Of a DNA stretch of 32,761 bases, positions 1 through 7,488 are shown piece by piece. This DNA is from a bacterium (GTDB lineage: Bacteria > SZUA-182 > SZUA-191 > JAJRXT01). The notes beneath the pieces were generated by a model. The model did no database searches, was not told where the DNA came from, and saw only the letters and a program-made list of their open reading frames with translations. The stretch is from positions 1 through 32,761 of the forward strand of contig JAJRXT010000018.1 of the NCBI GenBank assembly GCA_024276125.1, in the 5' to 3' direction. The position numbers were made by a program, and so were the translations under genes. How positions within the stretch are numbered: position 1 is the stretch's first letter; each line of letters starts with the position of its first letter.

Positions 1-681
1 GCCTGGGTTGAAGTTCAACCTTCTGATGAGGAAGTAATTAATGCGCAAAACCAGTATGCCATGTCAAAATATTCCCAAGAGATGATTACCATAAATTTGG
101 GCAGAAGATATGCCATTCCTTCTGTTGCCTTGCGCTATTCCCTTGTACAAGGGCCTAGGCAGTCCTTTTATAATGCCTATTCGGGCGCGGCCAGAATATT
201 TTGTTTAAACTCATTTCTAAACCGGCAGTCCACTATTTATGAAGATGGGATGCAGCTTAGGGATTATATAAATATAGAAGATGTAGTGCAGGCTAATCTA
301 TTGGTTGCGGAAAATAATGAGGCGGATTATCAAATATTTAATGTAGGCGGAGGAAGACCGTATACAGTACTGGATTTGTTTGAAATAGTAAACAAAACTT
401 TTCAAAACGATATCTTACCAAATATGAGCGGCGAATTCCGCTTCGGGGATACCAGACATATTCTTTCTGATATTTCAAAATTAAAAAGCTTAGGCTGGCA
501 GCCTAAACATACGCCGCAAAAAAGTATTACAGACTACAAGAATTGGCTTGGCGAACAAAAAAATATAGATGATATAATGGATTATGCCAACAATGAAATG
601 AAGGAAAAACAAATAATAAGACAAAGCTCAAAAGCCGGCGATTATAAGCCGGCAGCTAATAATCCGGGGGTTAGTCTATGA
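1..681 (+). CDS. NAD-dependent epimerase/dehydratase (extended SDR), 5' end outside window
   Basis: The reading frame is open from base 1, so the gene starts upstream; 226 codons are visible. The SDR catalytic YxxxK signature is seen as YAMSK, with Tyr at 55-57 and Lys at 67-69. After it come features of the substrate-binding half of NDP-sugar epimerases: a QGPRQSFYNAYSG stretch, RDYINIEDVV, and NVGGGRPYTVLDLFEIV. The N-terminal Rossmann fold with the glycine motif is missing because of the window edge. The QGPRQSFYNAYSG pattern recalls dTDP-L-rhamnose 4-epimerase-like proteins, but substrate cannot be fixed from this half. The stop overlaps the start of the heptose kinase by 4 bp (ATGA), so the two are probably translationally coupled in a sugar-nucleotide operon. 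Confidence 0.85.
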   Translation, partial: AWVEVQPSDEEVINAQNQYAMSKYSQEMITINLGRRYAIPSVALRYSLVQGPRQSFYNAYSGAARIFCLNSFLNRQSTIYEDGMQLRDYINIEDVVQANLLVAENNEADYQIFNVGGGRPYTVLDLFEIVNKTFQNDILPNMSGEFRFGDTRHILSDISKLKSLGWQPKHTPQKSITDYKNWLGEQKNIDDIMDYANNEMKEKQIIRQSSKAGDYKPAANNPGVSL

Positions 682-1673
682 TAATTACCCAGACGCCGTT
701 GCGCATAAGCTTAGCCGGCGGCGGCACTGATTTTGCTGATTTTTATACTAAAGCCGGCGGGGCGGTACTTAGTACCGCTATTGATAAATATATCTATGTA
801 ATCATAAAGGAACGCTTTGATGAGAAAATATATGTAAATTATTCCCGCAAAGAAATAGTAGATTCGGTTGATGAGATACAGCATGATTTGGTACGCGAGG
901 CTATGAAAAAAAGCGGGATTGCCCGTGGCGTGGAAATAACTACTTTAGCTGATATTCCTTCAGAAGGATGTGGGTTAGGCTCATCCGGCAGCGTAATCGT
1001 TGGGCTATTAAATGCGTTTTATTCTTATCAGGGCATATTGGTTACTGCTGAGACTTTGGCTAGGCAGGCTTGTGAGATTGAAATTGATATTTTAAGCAGC
1101 CCTATAGGAAAACAGGATCAATATATTGCGGCCTATGGCAATACGCAGGTGATTAATTTTAATCCTGATGATAGCGTTGATGTTGAAAAAATGGGATTAA
1201 GCGAGGAAAAAAGACGCAGGCTTTGTGAAGCGCTGCTTCTCTTTTATACAAATAATACCAGAAAGTCGGCTGATATCTTATCTAAGCAAAAAGAAAACAT
1301 TACCGATAAAATGGGTGTATTACTCAACCTAAAAAAACATGTAGACTTACTCAAAGAATGCCTTAATAACCATGATTTTAATAAAGTGGGGGATATACTG
1401 CATCTTGGCTGGTCGGAGAAGAAAAAATTAACCGATAATATTACCAATGAATATATTGACCGGCTGTATGAGGATGCTCTAAAGGCCGGCGCTACCGGCG
1501 GTAAGATTTCAGGCGCCGGCGGGGGTGGGTTCTTATTGCTTTACTGTCCCATACAAAAGCAGGAAGATTTGCGCAATGTTATGGGTCAGTCAGGGTTAAG
1601 GGAGCTGCCCTTTAATTTTGAACGCGACGGCAGTAAGGTGATTTTTAATATGAAAAGATACGAATGGAAGTAA
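678..1673 (+). CDS. hddA: GHMP-family D-glycero-D-manno-heptose 7-phosphate kinase
   Basis: 331 aa, a usual length for this family. GHMP motifs are visible in order: PLRISLAGGGTDF at residues 7-19, the ATP-binding loop GLGSSGS at 99-105, and KISGAGGGGFLLLY near 276-289. The GGGTD start and the partner genes (nucleotidyltransferase, SIS isomerase) point to heptose 7-phosphate kinase, which makes heptose 1,7-bisphosphate in the NDP-heptose pathway, rather than a homoserine or galactose kinase. The ATG lies in a 4-bp overlap with the upstream epimerase. The gene is followed at once by a palindromic repeat at 1680. No gmhB-type phosphatase is in the window. Confidence 0.88.
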   Translation: MIITQTPLRISLAGGGTDFADFYTKAGGAVLSTAIDKYIYVIIKERFDEKIYVNYSRKEIVDSVDEIQHDLVREAMKKSGIARGVEITTLADIPSEGCGLGSSGSVIVGLLNAFYSYQGILVTAETLARQACEIEIDILSSPIGKQDQYIAAYGNTQVINFNPDDSVDVEKMGLSEEKRRRLCEALLLFYTNNTRKSADILSKQKENITDKMGVLLNLKKHVDLLKECLNNHDFNKVGDILHLGWSEKKKLTDNITNEYIDRLYEDALKAGATGGKISGAGGGGFLLLYCPIQKQEDLRNVMGQSGLRELPFNFERDGSKVIFNMKRYEWK

Positions 1674-1679
1674 GCCGCT

Positions 1680-1774
1680 GTCATTCTGAGGCCGCTACGC
1701 CGTCACCCTGAGTGAAGCGAAGGGTCTAACCCACGTAGGCTGAGAGATTCTTCGGCCTCCGGCCTCAGAATGAC
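1680..1774. repeat. GTCATTCTGA palindromic (MITE-like) repeat, copy 1
   Basis: Begins GTCATTCTGAGG and ends CCTCAGAATGAC. Inside are GAAGCGAAGGGTCT and AGATTCTTCGGCC arms, which are the hallmark of this family in the window. It fills most of the gap between hddA and hddC. The longest hddC reading frame (ATG at 1770) begins inside it, so that N-terminal extension is repeat-derived. Confidence 0.85.
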
Positions 1775-1808
1775 ACAGTTTATTAAAAAAATAATGCGTA
1801 GTTATACT

Positions 1809-2504
1809 ATGAAAGCCTTTTTACTGGCGGCCGGAGAAGGCCGCAGATTAAAACCTATTACAGACAGCGTTCCCAAATGCTTAATCCCGATTAATGGTAA
1901 ACCGCTGTTTGGGATTTGGATGGATTTATTAAAAAAACACGGGATTACTCACACCTTGGTTAATATACACTACCTTGCCGGTATGGTAACGGAATATATA
2001 GAACGCAATGTTTCTGATATGCGGATCAGCCTGTTTTATGAGGCTGAATTATTTGGAAGCGCTGGTACGCTGCTGGCTAACAGGGATTTTATAGTTGATG
2101 ATGAGCTTTTTTTCATTATTTATGCGGATAACCTGACTGATGTTAATTTAAGTTCTATGCTGGATTTTCATAATAGCCATACGGGGGATTTTACTATAGG
2201 CTTATTTAAAACGAGTAAACCGCAAGAATGCGGTATAGCTGCATTAGATAAAGACGGCTTAGTGAGCGATTTTGTAGAAAAGCCGGATAGACCTCGCGGC
2301 AACTTGGCTTATGCGGGTATATTCATTGCTAATTATAAACTATTTGATTATATCATGCCGGATGAGAGCGATTTTGGCTTTGATATACTGCCAAAATTAG
2401 CGGGTAAAATGCACGGTTATATGATAGATGAATACTTATTGGATATTGGCACTTTGGCTAATTATCAAGTTGCTTTGAATACTTGGAGCGGGAGAAGCTG
2501 TTGA
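1809..2504 (+). CDS. hddC: NDP-heptose nucleotidyltransferase (heptose 1-phosphate guanylyl/adenylyltransferase type)
   Basis: 231 aa from the ATG at 1809. The NTP-transferase signature LAAGEGRRLKP is at residues 6-16 with PKCLIPINGKPL following, then YADNLTD (metal-binding Asp) near residue 100 and VEKPDRP. The family transfers NMP to sugar 1-phosphates; with hddA and gmhA beside it, heptose 1-phosphate is the likely substrate. An upstream in-frame ATG at 1770 lies in the repeat and is rejected because the conserved fold begins at MKAFLLAAG; no clear Shine-Dalgarno was found. The last codons (Ser-Cys-stop) fall in the end of the next repeat (CTGTTGACTTAAGG at 2498-2511), so the native C-terminus was probably altered by the repeat insertion. 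Confidence 0.83.
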   Translation: MKAFLLAAGEGRRLKPITDSVPKCLIPINGKPLFGIWMDLLKKHGITHTLVNIHYLAGMVTEYIERNVSDMRISLFYEAELFGSAGTLLANRDFIVDDELFFIIYADNLTDVNLSSMLDFHNSHTGDFTIGLFKTSKPQECGIAALDKDGLVSDFVEKPDRPRGNLAYAGIFIANYKLFDYIMPDESDFGFDILPKLAGKMHGYMIDEYLLDIGTLANYQVALNTWSGRSC

Positions 2505-2627
2505 CTTAAGGCAGCTGTCATTCTGAACGAAACGAAGTGAGGTGAAGAATCTACCCGCTGTTGCGGGGGGGGAGATTCTTCGGCTTATCGCCTCAGAATG
2601 ACAGTATTATATACCTTGACTCAACAG
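2498..2627. repeat. GTCATTCTGA palindromic repeat, copy 2, with outer inverted ends
   Basis: Core 2515-2604 runs from CTGTCATTCTGA to TCAGAATGACAG, with AACGAAACGAAGTG and GAGATTCTTCGGC arms. Outer ends CTGTTGACTTAAGG (2498-2511) and CCTTGACTCAACAG (2614-2627) are inverted with two mismatches. The same outer end (TGTTGACTTAA) surrounds copy 4 at 12334-12499, which suggests these are the true termini of the longer form. The hddC stop codon TGA (2502-2504) lies inside the left end. Confidence 0.85.
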
Positions 2628-2658
2628 TATTGATCTGGAAAAGCGGGAGTTAAATATT

Positions 2659-3339
2659 ATGTTAATTGCGATTAAAAAATATCTAAGCGATATTGGCGAG
2701 CTGGTGGAAAAGATTCCATTGGAAGAGTTACAGCGGATTATTGATGTTTTACTTACAGCTTATGAGAATAAACAGTTTGTATTTATTATGGGTAACGGCG
2801 GCAGCGCGGCTACGGCGTCACATTTGGACTGTGATTTAAGTAAGGGAACTTTGGGGCGTAATAAAAATAGGCGTTTTAAGGTTATTGCGCTGACTGATAA
2901 TATTCCGCTTATTACTGCTTGGGCGAATGATACGCATTACGAACATATCTTTTCTGAACAGCTTATTCCGATTGCAGGCGCCGGAGATGTGGTAATCGGC
3001 ATAAGCGGCAGCGGTGATTCGCAAAATGTATTAAATGCCATAAGGCATGCAAAAACCCGCGCTTGTATTACAGTCGGGATAACCGGTTTTGAGGGAGGTT
3101 TGCTAAGGGAAAAGGTTGATCATTGCCTTATCATTCCTAGTGATAATATGCAGTACATAGAGGATACGCATATGATCTTGTCTCATCTGATCTCATCTAA
3201 TATAAGAGATAAACTGCTGCAGGCGGATTATAAGACGGGATATCAAGGCATTGATCTTGGCGCTGTAAAAGACAAAGACCGCTTAACCGGTATTGATTTA
3301 TTATCATCTATTGAAGGACTGCCGTCAGATATAAGCTAG
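2659..3339 (+). CDS. gmhA: SIS-domain sedoheptulose 7-phosphate isomerase
   Basis: 226 aa, near the usual 190-230 for GmhA-like proteins. The SIS phosphosugar-binding motifs are GNGGSAATASH at residues 45-55 and GISGSGDSQNV near residue 113. The family converts sedoheptulose 7-phosphate to D-glycero-D-manno-heptose 7-phosphate, the first step before HddA and HddC. An alternative is another SIS phosphosugar isomerase, but hddA and hddC neighbours favour GmhA. ATG at 2659 with GGGAG ahead of it. In some bacteria this pathway feeds S-layer or other surface glycans rather than LPS, so LPS cannot be inferred from it. Confidence 0.85.
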   Translation: MLIAIKKYLSDIGELVEKIPLEELQRIIDVLLTAYENKQFVFIMGNGGSAATASHLDCDLSKGTLGRNKNRRFKVIALTDNIPLITAWANDTHYEHIFSEQLIPIAGAGDVVIGISGSGDSQNVLNAIRHAKTRACITVGITGFEGGLLREKVDHCLIIPSDNMQYIEDTHMILSHLISSNIRDKLLQADYKTGYQGIDLGAVKDKDRLTGIDLLSSIEGLPSDIS

Positions 3340-3444
3340 TCCGAATAATTTTGGAGTTAATCTGACGTAATGGTTACTTTCTTGAAATTAAAGGCACATG
3401 CGCTTCCAATCAAAAATATGTAAAACGCAAATTGTACTTTAGAA

Positions 3445-3489
3445 CTCGATCTTTCGGCTTGTCTCAAACCGAAAGTATTAACGCATATT
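3445..3489. repeat. CTCGATCTTTCGGCTTGTCT direct repeat, left of VapC-HEPN module
   Basis: CTCGATCTTTCGGCTTGTCT followed by a CCGAAAG arm, GTATTAAC and GCATA. A close copy in the same orientation is at 5053-5098. The two copies bracket the three-gene unit at 3500-5021. The TTTCGG...CCGAAA part is a short hairpin shared with many other places in the window. The rest of the gap (3340-3444) shows nothing recognisable. Confidence 0.75.
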
Positions 3490-3499
3490 TAATTATTTT

Positions 3500-3901
3500 C
3501 TAAATCCAATTTTGTAATTTTAGTGAATCAATTCGTTTAAAATGTTTTTCATTATTGGTTATCAGGGTCAGACTATCAGCTAAGGCAATACCCGCTATTA
3601 GGATATCAGCATCATCAATCAATTCCCCTTGTTTTCTTAGCTTTGCATAGATATCAGCAGAAAGTGCAACCGATCTGATAGTTAAGGGCAGGATATTATT
3701 CAGCTTGGCAAAATTTAAGAAACCGTCAATCTGTTTATGTGCATTTTTATATTTTAACCCGCTTATAATTTCATAATAAGTAATAATGCTAAAATTGATA
3801 CGTTCATGTTCTTCAAGGTATTCGTTGAATTTAATTACGATTTGAGGATGCTTACGAAAAAACAAGGATAAAATATCAGTATCAAGCAAAACCGGTCTCA
3901 T
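3500..3901 (-). CDS. PIN-domain ribonuclease toxin (VapC family)
   Basis: 133 aa, typical VapC length. The PIN acidic set looks complete: LLDTDILSLFF with Asp7 and Asp9, Glu44 in TYYEIISGL, Asp97 and Asp99 in IDDADILIAGIA, and the LITNNEKHF ending. VapC toxins are metal-dependent RNases. The ATG overlaps the end of the upstream antitoxin by 4 bp, the usual coupling of TA pairs. Unlike the PIN protein at 11112-11498, no catalytic residue is missing, so this copy may be active. Confidence 0.87.
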   Translation of the reverse strand: MRPVLLDTDILSLFFRKHPQIVIKFNEYLEEHERINFSIITYYEIISGLKYKNAHKQIDGFLNFAKLNNILPLTIRSVALSADIYAKLRKQGELIDDADILIAGIALADSLTLITNNEKHFKRIDSLKLQNWI

Positions 3902-4152
3902 TTTTCTTTTGCCCTTCTAGTTAAAAAGGCCAGCTTGCGGCGTTGTTTTAGTTCATTGGTAAAATCGCCGAATTCTTCCGCTGACATATCCTGCCAACAA
4001 CCGGCAAAGGCCAGAATTTGATTTTTATTTGTTTTAGATTTTTCTAAGCCAATTCTAAAAAAATGAATAAGATCATAAACCTCGGCTAATTTATCTGGAG
4101 GAATAAGCTTAAGCTCCTTATATAACTCTGCTCGGATAGAATGATCGTTCAC
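3898..4152 (-). CDS. VapB-like antitoxin (DUF2281-like)
   Basis: 84 aa, charged, mostly helical; starts MNDHSIRAELYKELKLIPPD and includes KLAEVYDLIHFFRIG, a pattern of the DUF2281/VapB-type small antitoxins. It overlaps the PIN toxin downstream by 4 bp and the HEPN-like gene upstream by 4 bp, so all three are one transcription unit. The FAGCWQDMSAEEF stretch in the C-terminal half is commonly seen in toxin-binding tails of this group. Confidence 0.75.
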   Translation of the reverse strand: MNDHSIRAELYKELKLIPPDKLAEVYDLIHFFRIGLEKSKTNKNQILAFAGCWQDMSAEEFGDFTNELKQRRKLAFLTRRAKEK

Positions 4153-5021
4153 TTTATACCCCCTTGTAAAGAACTATGATCTGTCAACACTTTTCCGGAC
4201 ACTTTTTTAGGCGGCTTTTGAATATTCTTTCCTGTTAAGATATTATAATTATCTTTTGCAAATTGTGCACAGCGTAGCAATAAAGCAAGGGATGTATAAG
4301 ACTCGTTTTCTGAAATGTTTGATTGTCGACCATGCGCAGCTTCGTCTCTCCAATATTTCAGTAAACTAAAAAATATCTCAAAATCATTCTTTATAAATCC
4401 TTTTTGATTACGAATTATCATATCCTCTATTTTCTTTCTACCATTTGCAGCCCTATATCTTTTTAATATTTTTTCTTCATCTCCTTCTTTCTCAGTGGCT
4501 AATTTTAACAAAATTGACTCTGCGGCAGCTCCACACATAACACAACATGCCAAGTAAGTGTGTGCACCATAACAACGAATTGCCTGATTTGCCCTTTCAT
4601 GGAATCCCGGACCAAATATTTTTGTATAAGGAGATAACATTTCGGAGAACCTGCCCGGTTCCGTTGGAATGAATATGTCTTTATCTGATTCTTCAAGCCA
4701 CTGTTTACCAAAAGGTGTAATAGAATAACCATTTCCGGCGCTACCATCTTCAGTACTTTGTTTTCCATATTGTCTAATACCCGGTCTTAATATACCCCTT
4801 CTACATAATTCCCATGCAGCGGCATAAAAATAAGGTGAAATATCAGGCGCCATACGCTCCGAATTGTATCGATCAACTCCCAAAGAAGCATAGTTTTCTT
4901 TACACCATTCTCTCATTGTACTTGGGAGATATAAGTCATAACCATAGTTTGGAACTAAATTTTTAATTATATATTCAGTTGCTTCTTCTTGATTTAATAA
5001 CTTATCAATTTGTATTGTCAT
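4149..5021 (-). CDS. Large HEPN-like protein with RX4H motif, upstream of VapBC
   Basis: 290 aa. No family name is recognised for the N-terminal half (residues 1-130), which contains a winged-helix-like ITPFGKQWLEE stretch near 101-111. The C-terminal half (about 140-265) is helical and contains KYWRDEAAHG, where Arg225 and His230 form the R-X4-H motif of HEPN ribonuclease domains (DUF4145-like). It is the first gene of a three-gene unit with the antitoxin and PIN toxin, joined by a 4-bp overlap. HEPN assignment is inference from the motif and helicity; it could instead be a non-catalytic HEPN. Linked HEPN and PIN nucleases under one antitoxin would be an unusual arrangement. Confidence 0.6.
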   Translation of the reverse strand: MTIQIDKLLNQEEATEYIIKNLVPNYGYDLYLPSTMREWCKENYASLGVDRYNSERMAPDISPYFYAAAWELCRRGILRPGIRQYGKQSTEDGSAGNGYSITPFGKQWLEESDKDIFIPTEPGRFSEMLSPYTKIFGPGFHERANQAIRCYGAHTYLACCVMCGAAAESILLKLATEKEGDEEKILKRYRAANGRKKIEDMIIRNQKGFIKNDFEIFFSLLKYWRDEAAHGRQSNISENESYTSLALLLRCAQFAKDNYNILTGKNIQKPPKKVSGKVLTDHSSLQGGIK

Positions 5022-5052
5022 AATATTAATTTTCCCTGTTAAATAGCAAGAG

Positions 5053-5098
5053 CCTCGATCTTTCGGCTTGTCTTGCGCCGAACGTATTAACCCGCATA
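5053..5098. repeat. CTCGATCTTTCGGCTTGTCT direct repeat, right of VapC-HEPN module
   Basis: Shares CTCGATCTTTCGGCTTGTCT with 3445-3489, then CGAACGTATTAACCCGCATA in place of CGAAAGTATTAACGCATA. Same orientation as the left copy. Confidence 0.75.
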
Positions 5099-5103
5099 CT
5101 TAT

Positions 5104-5139
5104 TAACAGTTTCGGCTTGAGGACAAACCGAAACTGTTA
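5104..5139. repeat. TAACAGTTTCGG hairpin
   Basis: Inverted repeat: TAACAGTTTCGG at the left pairs with CCGAAACTGTTA at the right around a TTGAGGACAAA-type loop. It belongs to the TTTCGG/CCGAAA hairpin family found in most gene-free gaps here. There is no following T-run on the + strand, so a simple rho-independent terminator is not supported. The remaining 5140-5236 shows nothing else. Confidence 0.8.
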
Positions 5140-5236
5140 GATATATTGTAGAAAATTTAGGGGTTATGACACAGCCTCTTAGCAATTAGAGGCATAGAAA
5201 GCGCCCCTTAACAGAAATCTGCTGTATAGATTCTAT

Positions 5237-5595
5237 CTAAATAGGCAACAATCTAACTTTATGCCTTGTTTCTTCAACGGATATTATGGCGCCTTTTAAT
5301 AAGGATTTCCTAGATTCTTGCAAAACCAGTTGTAATCGTTTATTAATATTTGAAGGAGTTGCATTCTCCAGCCTGAAAATTATTACGCTGGGAATTTTTT
5401 TTCCTGAAGCGGACATAATATCTCCAAAATCAAGATCACAGGTTAGAACGATGCACCCTTCCTGGCTTTACAGATAATTTCCGTATCTAGCGCCCGGCTC
5501 ATGCCGTAATCTCTGACATGATCGGCCTCAAATCCGCGCTCCTGCAACCAGTCAACAGTAGCTTTGGATATACCCATATCCGCCAAGAATCTCAT
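5237..5595 (-). pseudogene. DUF5615 PIN-like toxin, frameshifted
   Basis: Starts MRFLADMGISKATVDWLQE, the standard opening of DUF5615 PIN-like proteins, only 4 nt after the stop of the DUF433 gene. The frame runs to KARK and then stops early (RKGASF). Shifting by one base at the GGG at 5456-5458 restores the family continuation CIVLTCDLDFGDIM (the conserved D-x-DFG region), then a full C-terminus ending VRLLPI at 5237. One missing G is the simplest explanation. Total restored length is about 119 aa. Either a real inactivating mutation or a base-call error. Partner antitoxin DUF433 is intact. Confidence 0.8.
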
Positions 5596-5599
5596 TTGT

Positions 5600-5827
5600 T
5601 TAATTAAATGCAAAGTGTAATTCCTCTCTGGCCAGCCATGAAGCATATTGAAGCGCTTCCTTAATATCTTCGGCGTCCAAATCGGGATACTCTTTTATTA
5701 TATCTTCGCAGGTCATGCCATTGGCGGTAAGGTTGATAATTAAGGAAACCGGAATTCTCATGCCCCTTATACAGGCCTGCCCTCCCATAACTCCTGTATT
5801 AAATGTTATTCTGCAAAATCTTTTCAT
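5600..5827 (-). CDS. DUF433 antitoxin-like protein
   Basis: 75 aa. Contains GGQACIRGMRIPVSLIINL and MTCEDIIKEYPDLDAEDIKEALQYA, the classic DUF433 pattern (HTH-like, partner of DUF5615 toxins). GGGAGG lies just upstream of the ATG and sets the start at 5827. It is directly followed by the DUF5615 gene. The antitoxin role is known for the DUF433/DUF5615 family pairing only by genomic association. Confidence 0.88.
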   Translation of the reverse strand: MKRFCRITFNTGVMGGQACIRGMRIPVSLIINLTANGMTCEDIIKEYPDLDAEDIKEALQYASWLAREELHFAFN

Positions 5828-5971
5828 TAGTATCTCCCTCCTGCACCATTTTTGATTATCTGTTTTTCAATGGACTACAGCAATATTATAAAAAATCGCA
5901 TTTTTATTTTACAGAAAAAGAAGCGCCACAATGACAATAATAGTCTGTTGAATTGCTATCTTCTTCAGATT

Positions 5972-6508
5972 CTACCTCTTGGTCATATTAATGATTTTTT
6001 GCCTGACAATTTCAAACTCCTTGACTTCTTTATTCCGGGATACTTTTATGTTTACTTTAGTACCGTCTGCCCCTCCTAGCATTTGATCTGATTCAAGAGA
6101 GTTATCTACTAAAATCCCGTCTATTTCGAATATAATATCATTAATTTCTACACCTGTATCTTTTGCTGGAGATATTATTGGAAATCCAGTTACCTTGATT
6201 CCTTTTTGTCCGTAAGGTTCAGTTATTACTCCAATACCGGAGTAATACTTTTGAACAGACGCTCCCTTCTCAGAATTAGGAGAAGAGCCTTTTTTATTGA
6301 GCAATTCTTCATAATCCGGCCCATCTGTTCCTCGTATATCCTTTAATAACTTTATCATTACATCCTGTCTGACAATCATTTTTTCATACAAATTTATAGC
6401 CTTAACTACAAATTCTATTTGTTTGAAAATAAAGTAAATCACAAATCCTATAAAAGCAAGCAGAATAATTCCTGAAAAAAGCACCCCCCCAAGCAACGTC
6501 TCTTCCAT
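5972..6508 (-). CDS. Single-pass membrane protein with C-terminal PDZ domain
   Basis: 178 aa. Residues about 7-30 are one hydrophobic segment (GGVLFSGIILLAFIGFVIYF), followed by a charged helical linker (about 35-85) and a PDZ-like domain from about 88: SGIGVITEPYGQKGIKVTGF, SPAKDTGVEINDIIFEIDGI, and DGTKVNIKVSRNKEVKEFEIV. This resembles the PDZ of HtrA/CtpA-type proteins but has no protease domain. It may be a membrane-tethered adaptor; function is not known. It lies in the same orientation as the following small membrane protein (24 bp apart). Confidence 0.7.
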   Translation of the reverse strand: MEETLLGGVLFSGIILLAFIGFVIYFIFKQIEFVVKAINLYEKMIVRQDVMIKLLKDIRGTDGPDYEELLNKKGSSPNSEKGASVQKYYSGIGVITEPYGQKGIKVTGFPIISPAKDTGVEINDIIFEIDGILVDNSLESDQMLGGADGTKVNIKVSRNKEVKEFEIVRQKIINMTKR

Positions 6509-6532
6509 TTATTCACCCCTCCCCCTGATAAA

Positions 6533-6763
6533 CTACAATTCGTCCAGATTAATTTTACAGCTTTCCTTTAACTTATATTCGTACCAATCGCTTTTACCAC
6601 GCGCACCACAATATACCAAGACAAAAGGTATCGCGGCGCCTGCGCTCACTACACATACTGCCAACAGCCACAGCCCTTTTTTGCACATTCCTTTGGTTAA
6701 ATACCAAAACGGTCCCAAAATAAATGCCCGCCAACACCAGCCGGCAGAATCAGTCTTGCTCAT
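6533..6763 (-). CDS. Small membrane protein, DUF2628-like
   Basis: 76 aa from the ATG at 6763 (MSKTDSAGWCWRAFILGPFW). A longer frame to 6832 would lie fully inside the HEPN gene, so the internal start is preferred; it then overlaps the HEPN stop by 14 bp. The AFILGPFWYLTKGMCKKGLWLL stretch, Trp/aromatic rich and followed by a second hydrophobic run, is the pattern of DUF2628 family membrane proteins. Function unknown. Confidence 0.6.
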   Translation of the reverse strand: MSKTDSAGWCWRAFILGPFWYLTKGMCKKGLWLLAVCVVSAGAAIPFVLVYCGARGKSDWYEYKLKESCKINLDEL

Positions 6764-7148
6764 TATCTTCCAATTTTTCCAGAACAAATTTCCTGACACT
6801 CCTGGCAATTTCCACGTATTCTTGTGTTTCATCTACAGATGGAATATAGAATTCGTCTGGATATCTTACCTGTACCGCATAAAAGGATAAGTCTTTTACA
6901 TCTATTTGCTGAAATTCAGGGTCTTGCCCTGTGCAGAGTTTCAACAAAAACTCCAGGTTGTGGGTTCTGCCAAAGTCTATGTTTTTAGTTATCAAATATG
7001 CTTTTAGATATTTTTCAACCGCTTGTTGAGCATGAAAACAAATAGCATCAGTTACCATATCCTCAACTGAAAGTTTAAGCTCATTTTCAGCTACCTTTAA
7101 GTCATTATCCGCTTTTATGAGCCATCTTTCTATATACCCATCCTTCAT
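6750..7148 (-). CDS. HEPN-domain protein of an MNT-HEPN pair
   Basis: 132 aa. The HEPN pattern is visible: ERWLIKADNDLKVAENEL at 7-24, CFHAQQAVEKYLKAYLI at 37-53, then GRTHNLEFLLKLC and YAVQVRYPDEFY. ATG overlaps the nucleotidyltransferase stop by 4 bp. Family members bind or act with a minimal nucleotidyltransferase; some are toxins, others substrate-binding partners. The R-X4-6-H RNase motif of HepT is not obvious here (RTHNL is R-x-H), so this may be the substrate-binding HEPN type rather than an RNase. Confidence 0.85.
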   Translation of the reverse strand: MKDGYIERWLIKADNDLKVAENELKLSVEDMVTDAICFHAQQAVEKYLKAYLITKNIDFGRTHNLEFLLKLCTGQDPEFQQIDVKDLSFYAVQVRYPDEFYIPSVDETQEYVEIARSVRKFVLEKLEDNEQD

Positions 7149-7453
7149 AAAACCACACCTTCTTTTAATGCCTCTCTTACGACATTCCCGATTCTATTCT
7201 TATAGTATGCCGCCTCTGATTTGGATTTTATGATGATATCAGCATCAATGCCGCACGCGGCAAGTTTACGCCTTATCTGAGTGGACAAATTTATTTTTTC
7301 TTTTATAGATAGGGTACTTTTAAGTATAATCAAGATATCATAATCACTCTGTTTATAAAAATCTCCCCTGGCTCTTGAACCAAACAAGATAATTTGCTCA
7401 TAATTGAGGTGAGCAAACTCTTTTCTCAGTATAACCCCGATATCAATTTTCAT
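7145..7453 (-). CDS. Minimal nucleotidyltransferase (MNT) of an MNT-HEPN pair
   Basis: 102 aa from ATG at 7453; a GTG at 7468 would add five residues. The polymerase-beta-fold signature GSRARGDFYKQSDYDILI gives GS-x10-D-x-D, and a later Asp pair is in CGIDADIII. In characterised MNT-HepT systems the MNT is the antitoxin that AMPylates the HEPN toxin; family knowledge only. It is the first gene of a pair joined by a 4-bp overlap and is followed by two small membrane proteins. Confidence 0.85.
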   Translation of the reverse strand: MKIDIGVILRKEFAHLNYEQIILFGSRARGDFYKQSDYDILIILKSTLSIKEKINLSTQIRRKLAACGIDADIIIKSKSEAAYYKNRIGNVVREALKEGVVL

Positions 7454-7488
7454 ATTACAGTAACTCACAATGACAGATAAAATACCTT

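Noticed and set aside
1770-1808. N-terminal extension of hddC from ATG 1770
   Set aside because: It lies in the palindromic repeat and precedes the conserved start MKAFLLAAG.
5286-5477. Plus-strand 63-codon frame
   Set aside because: Antisense shadow of the frameshifted DUF5615 gene.
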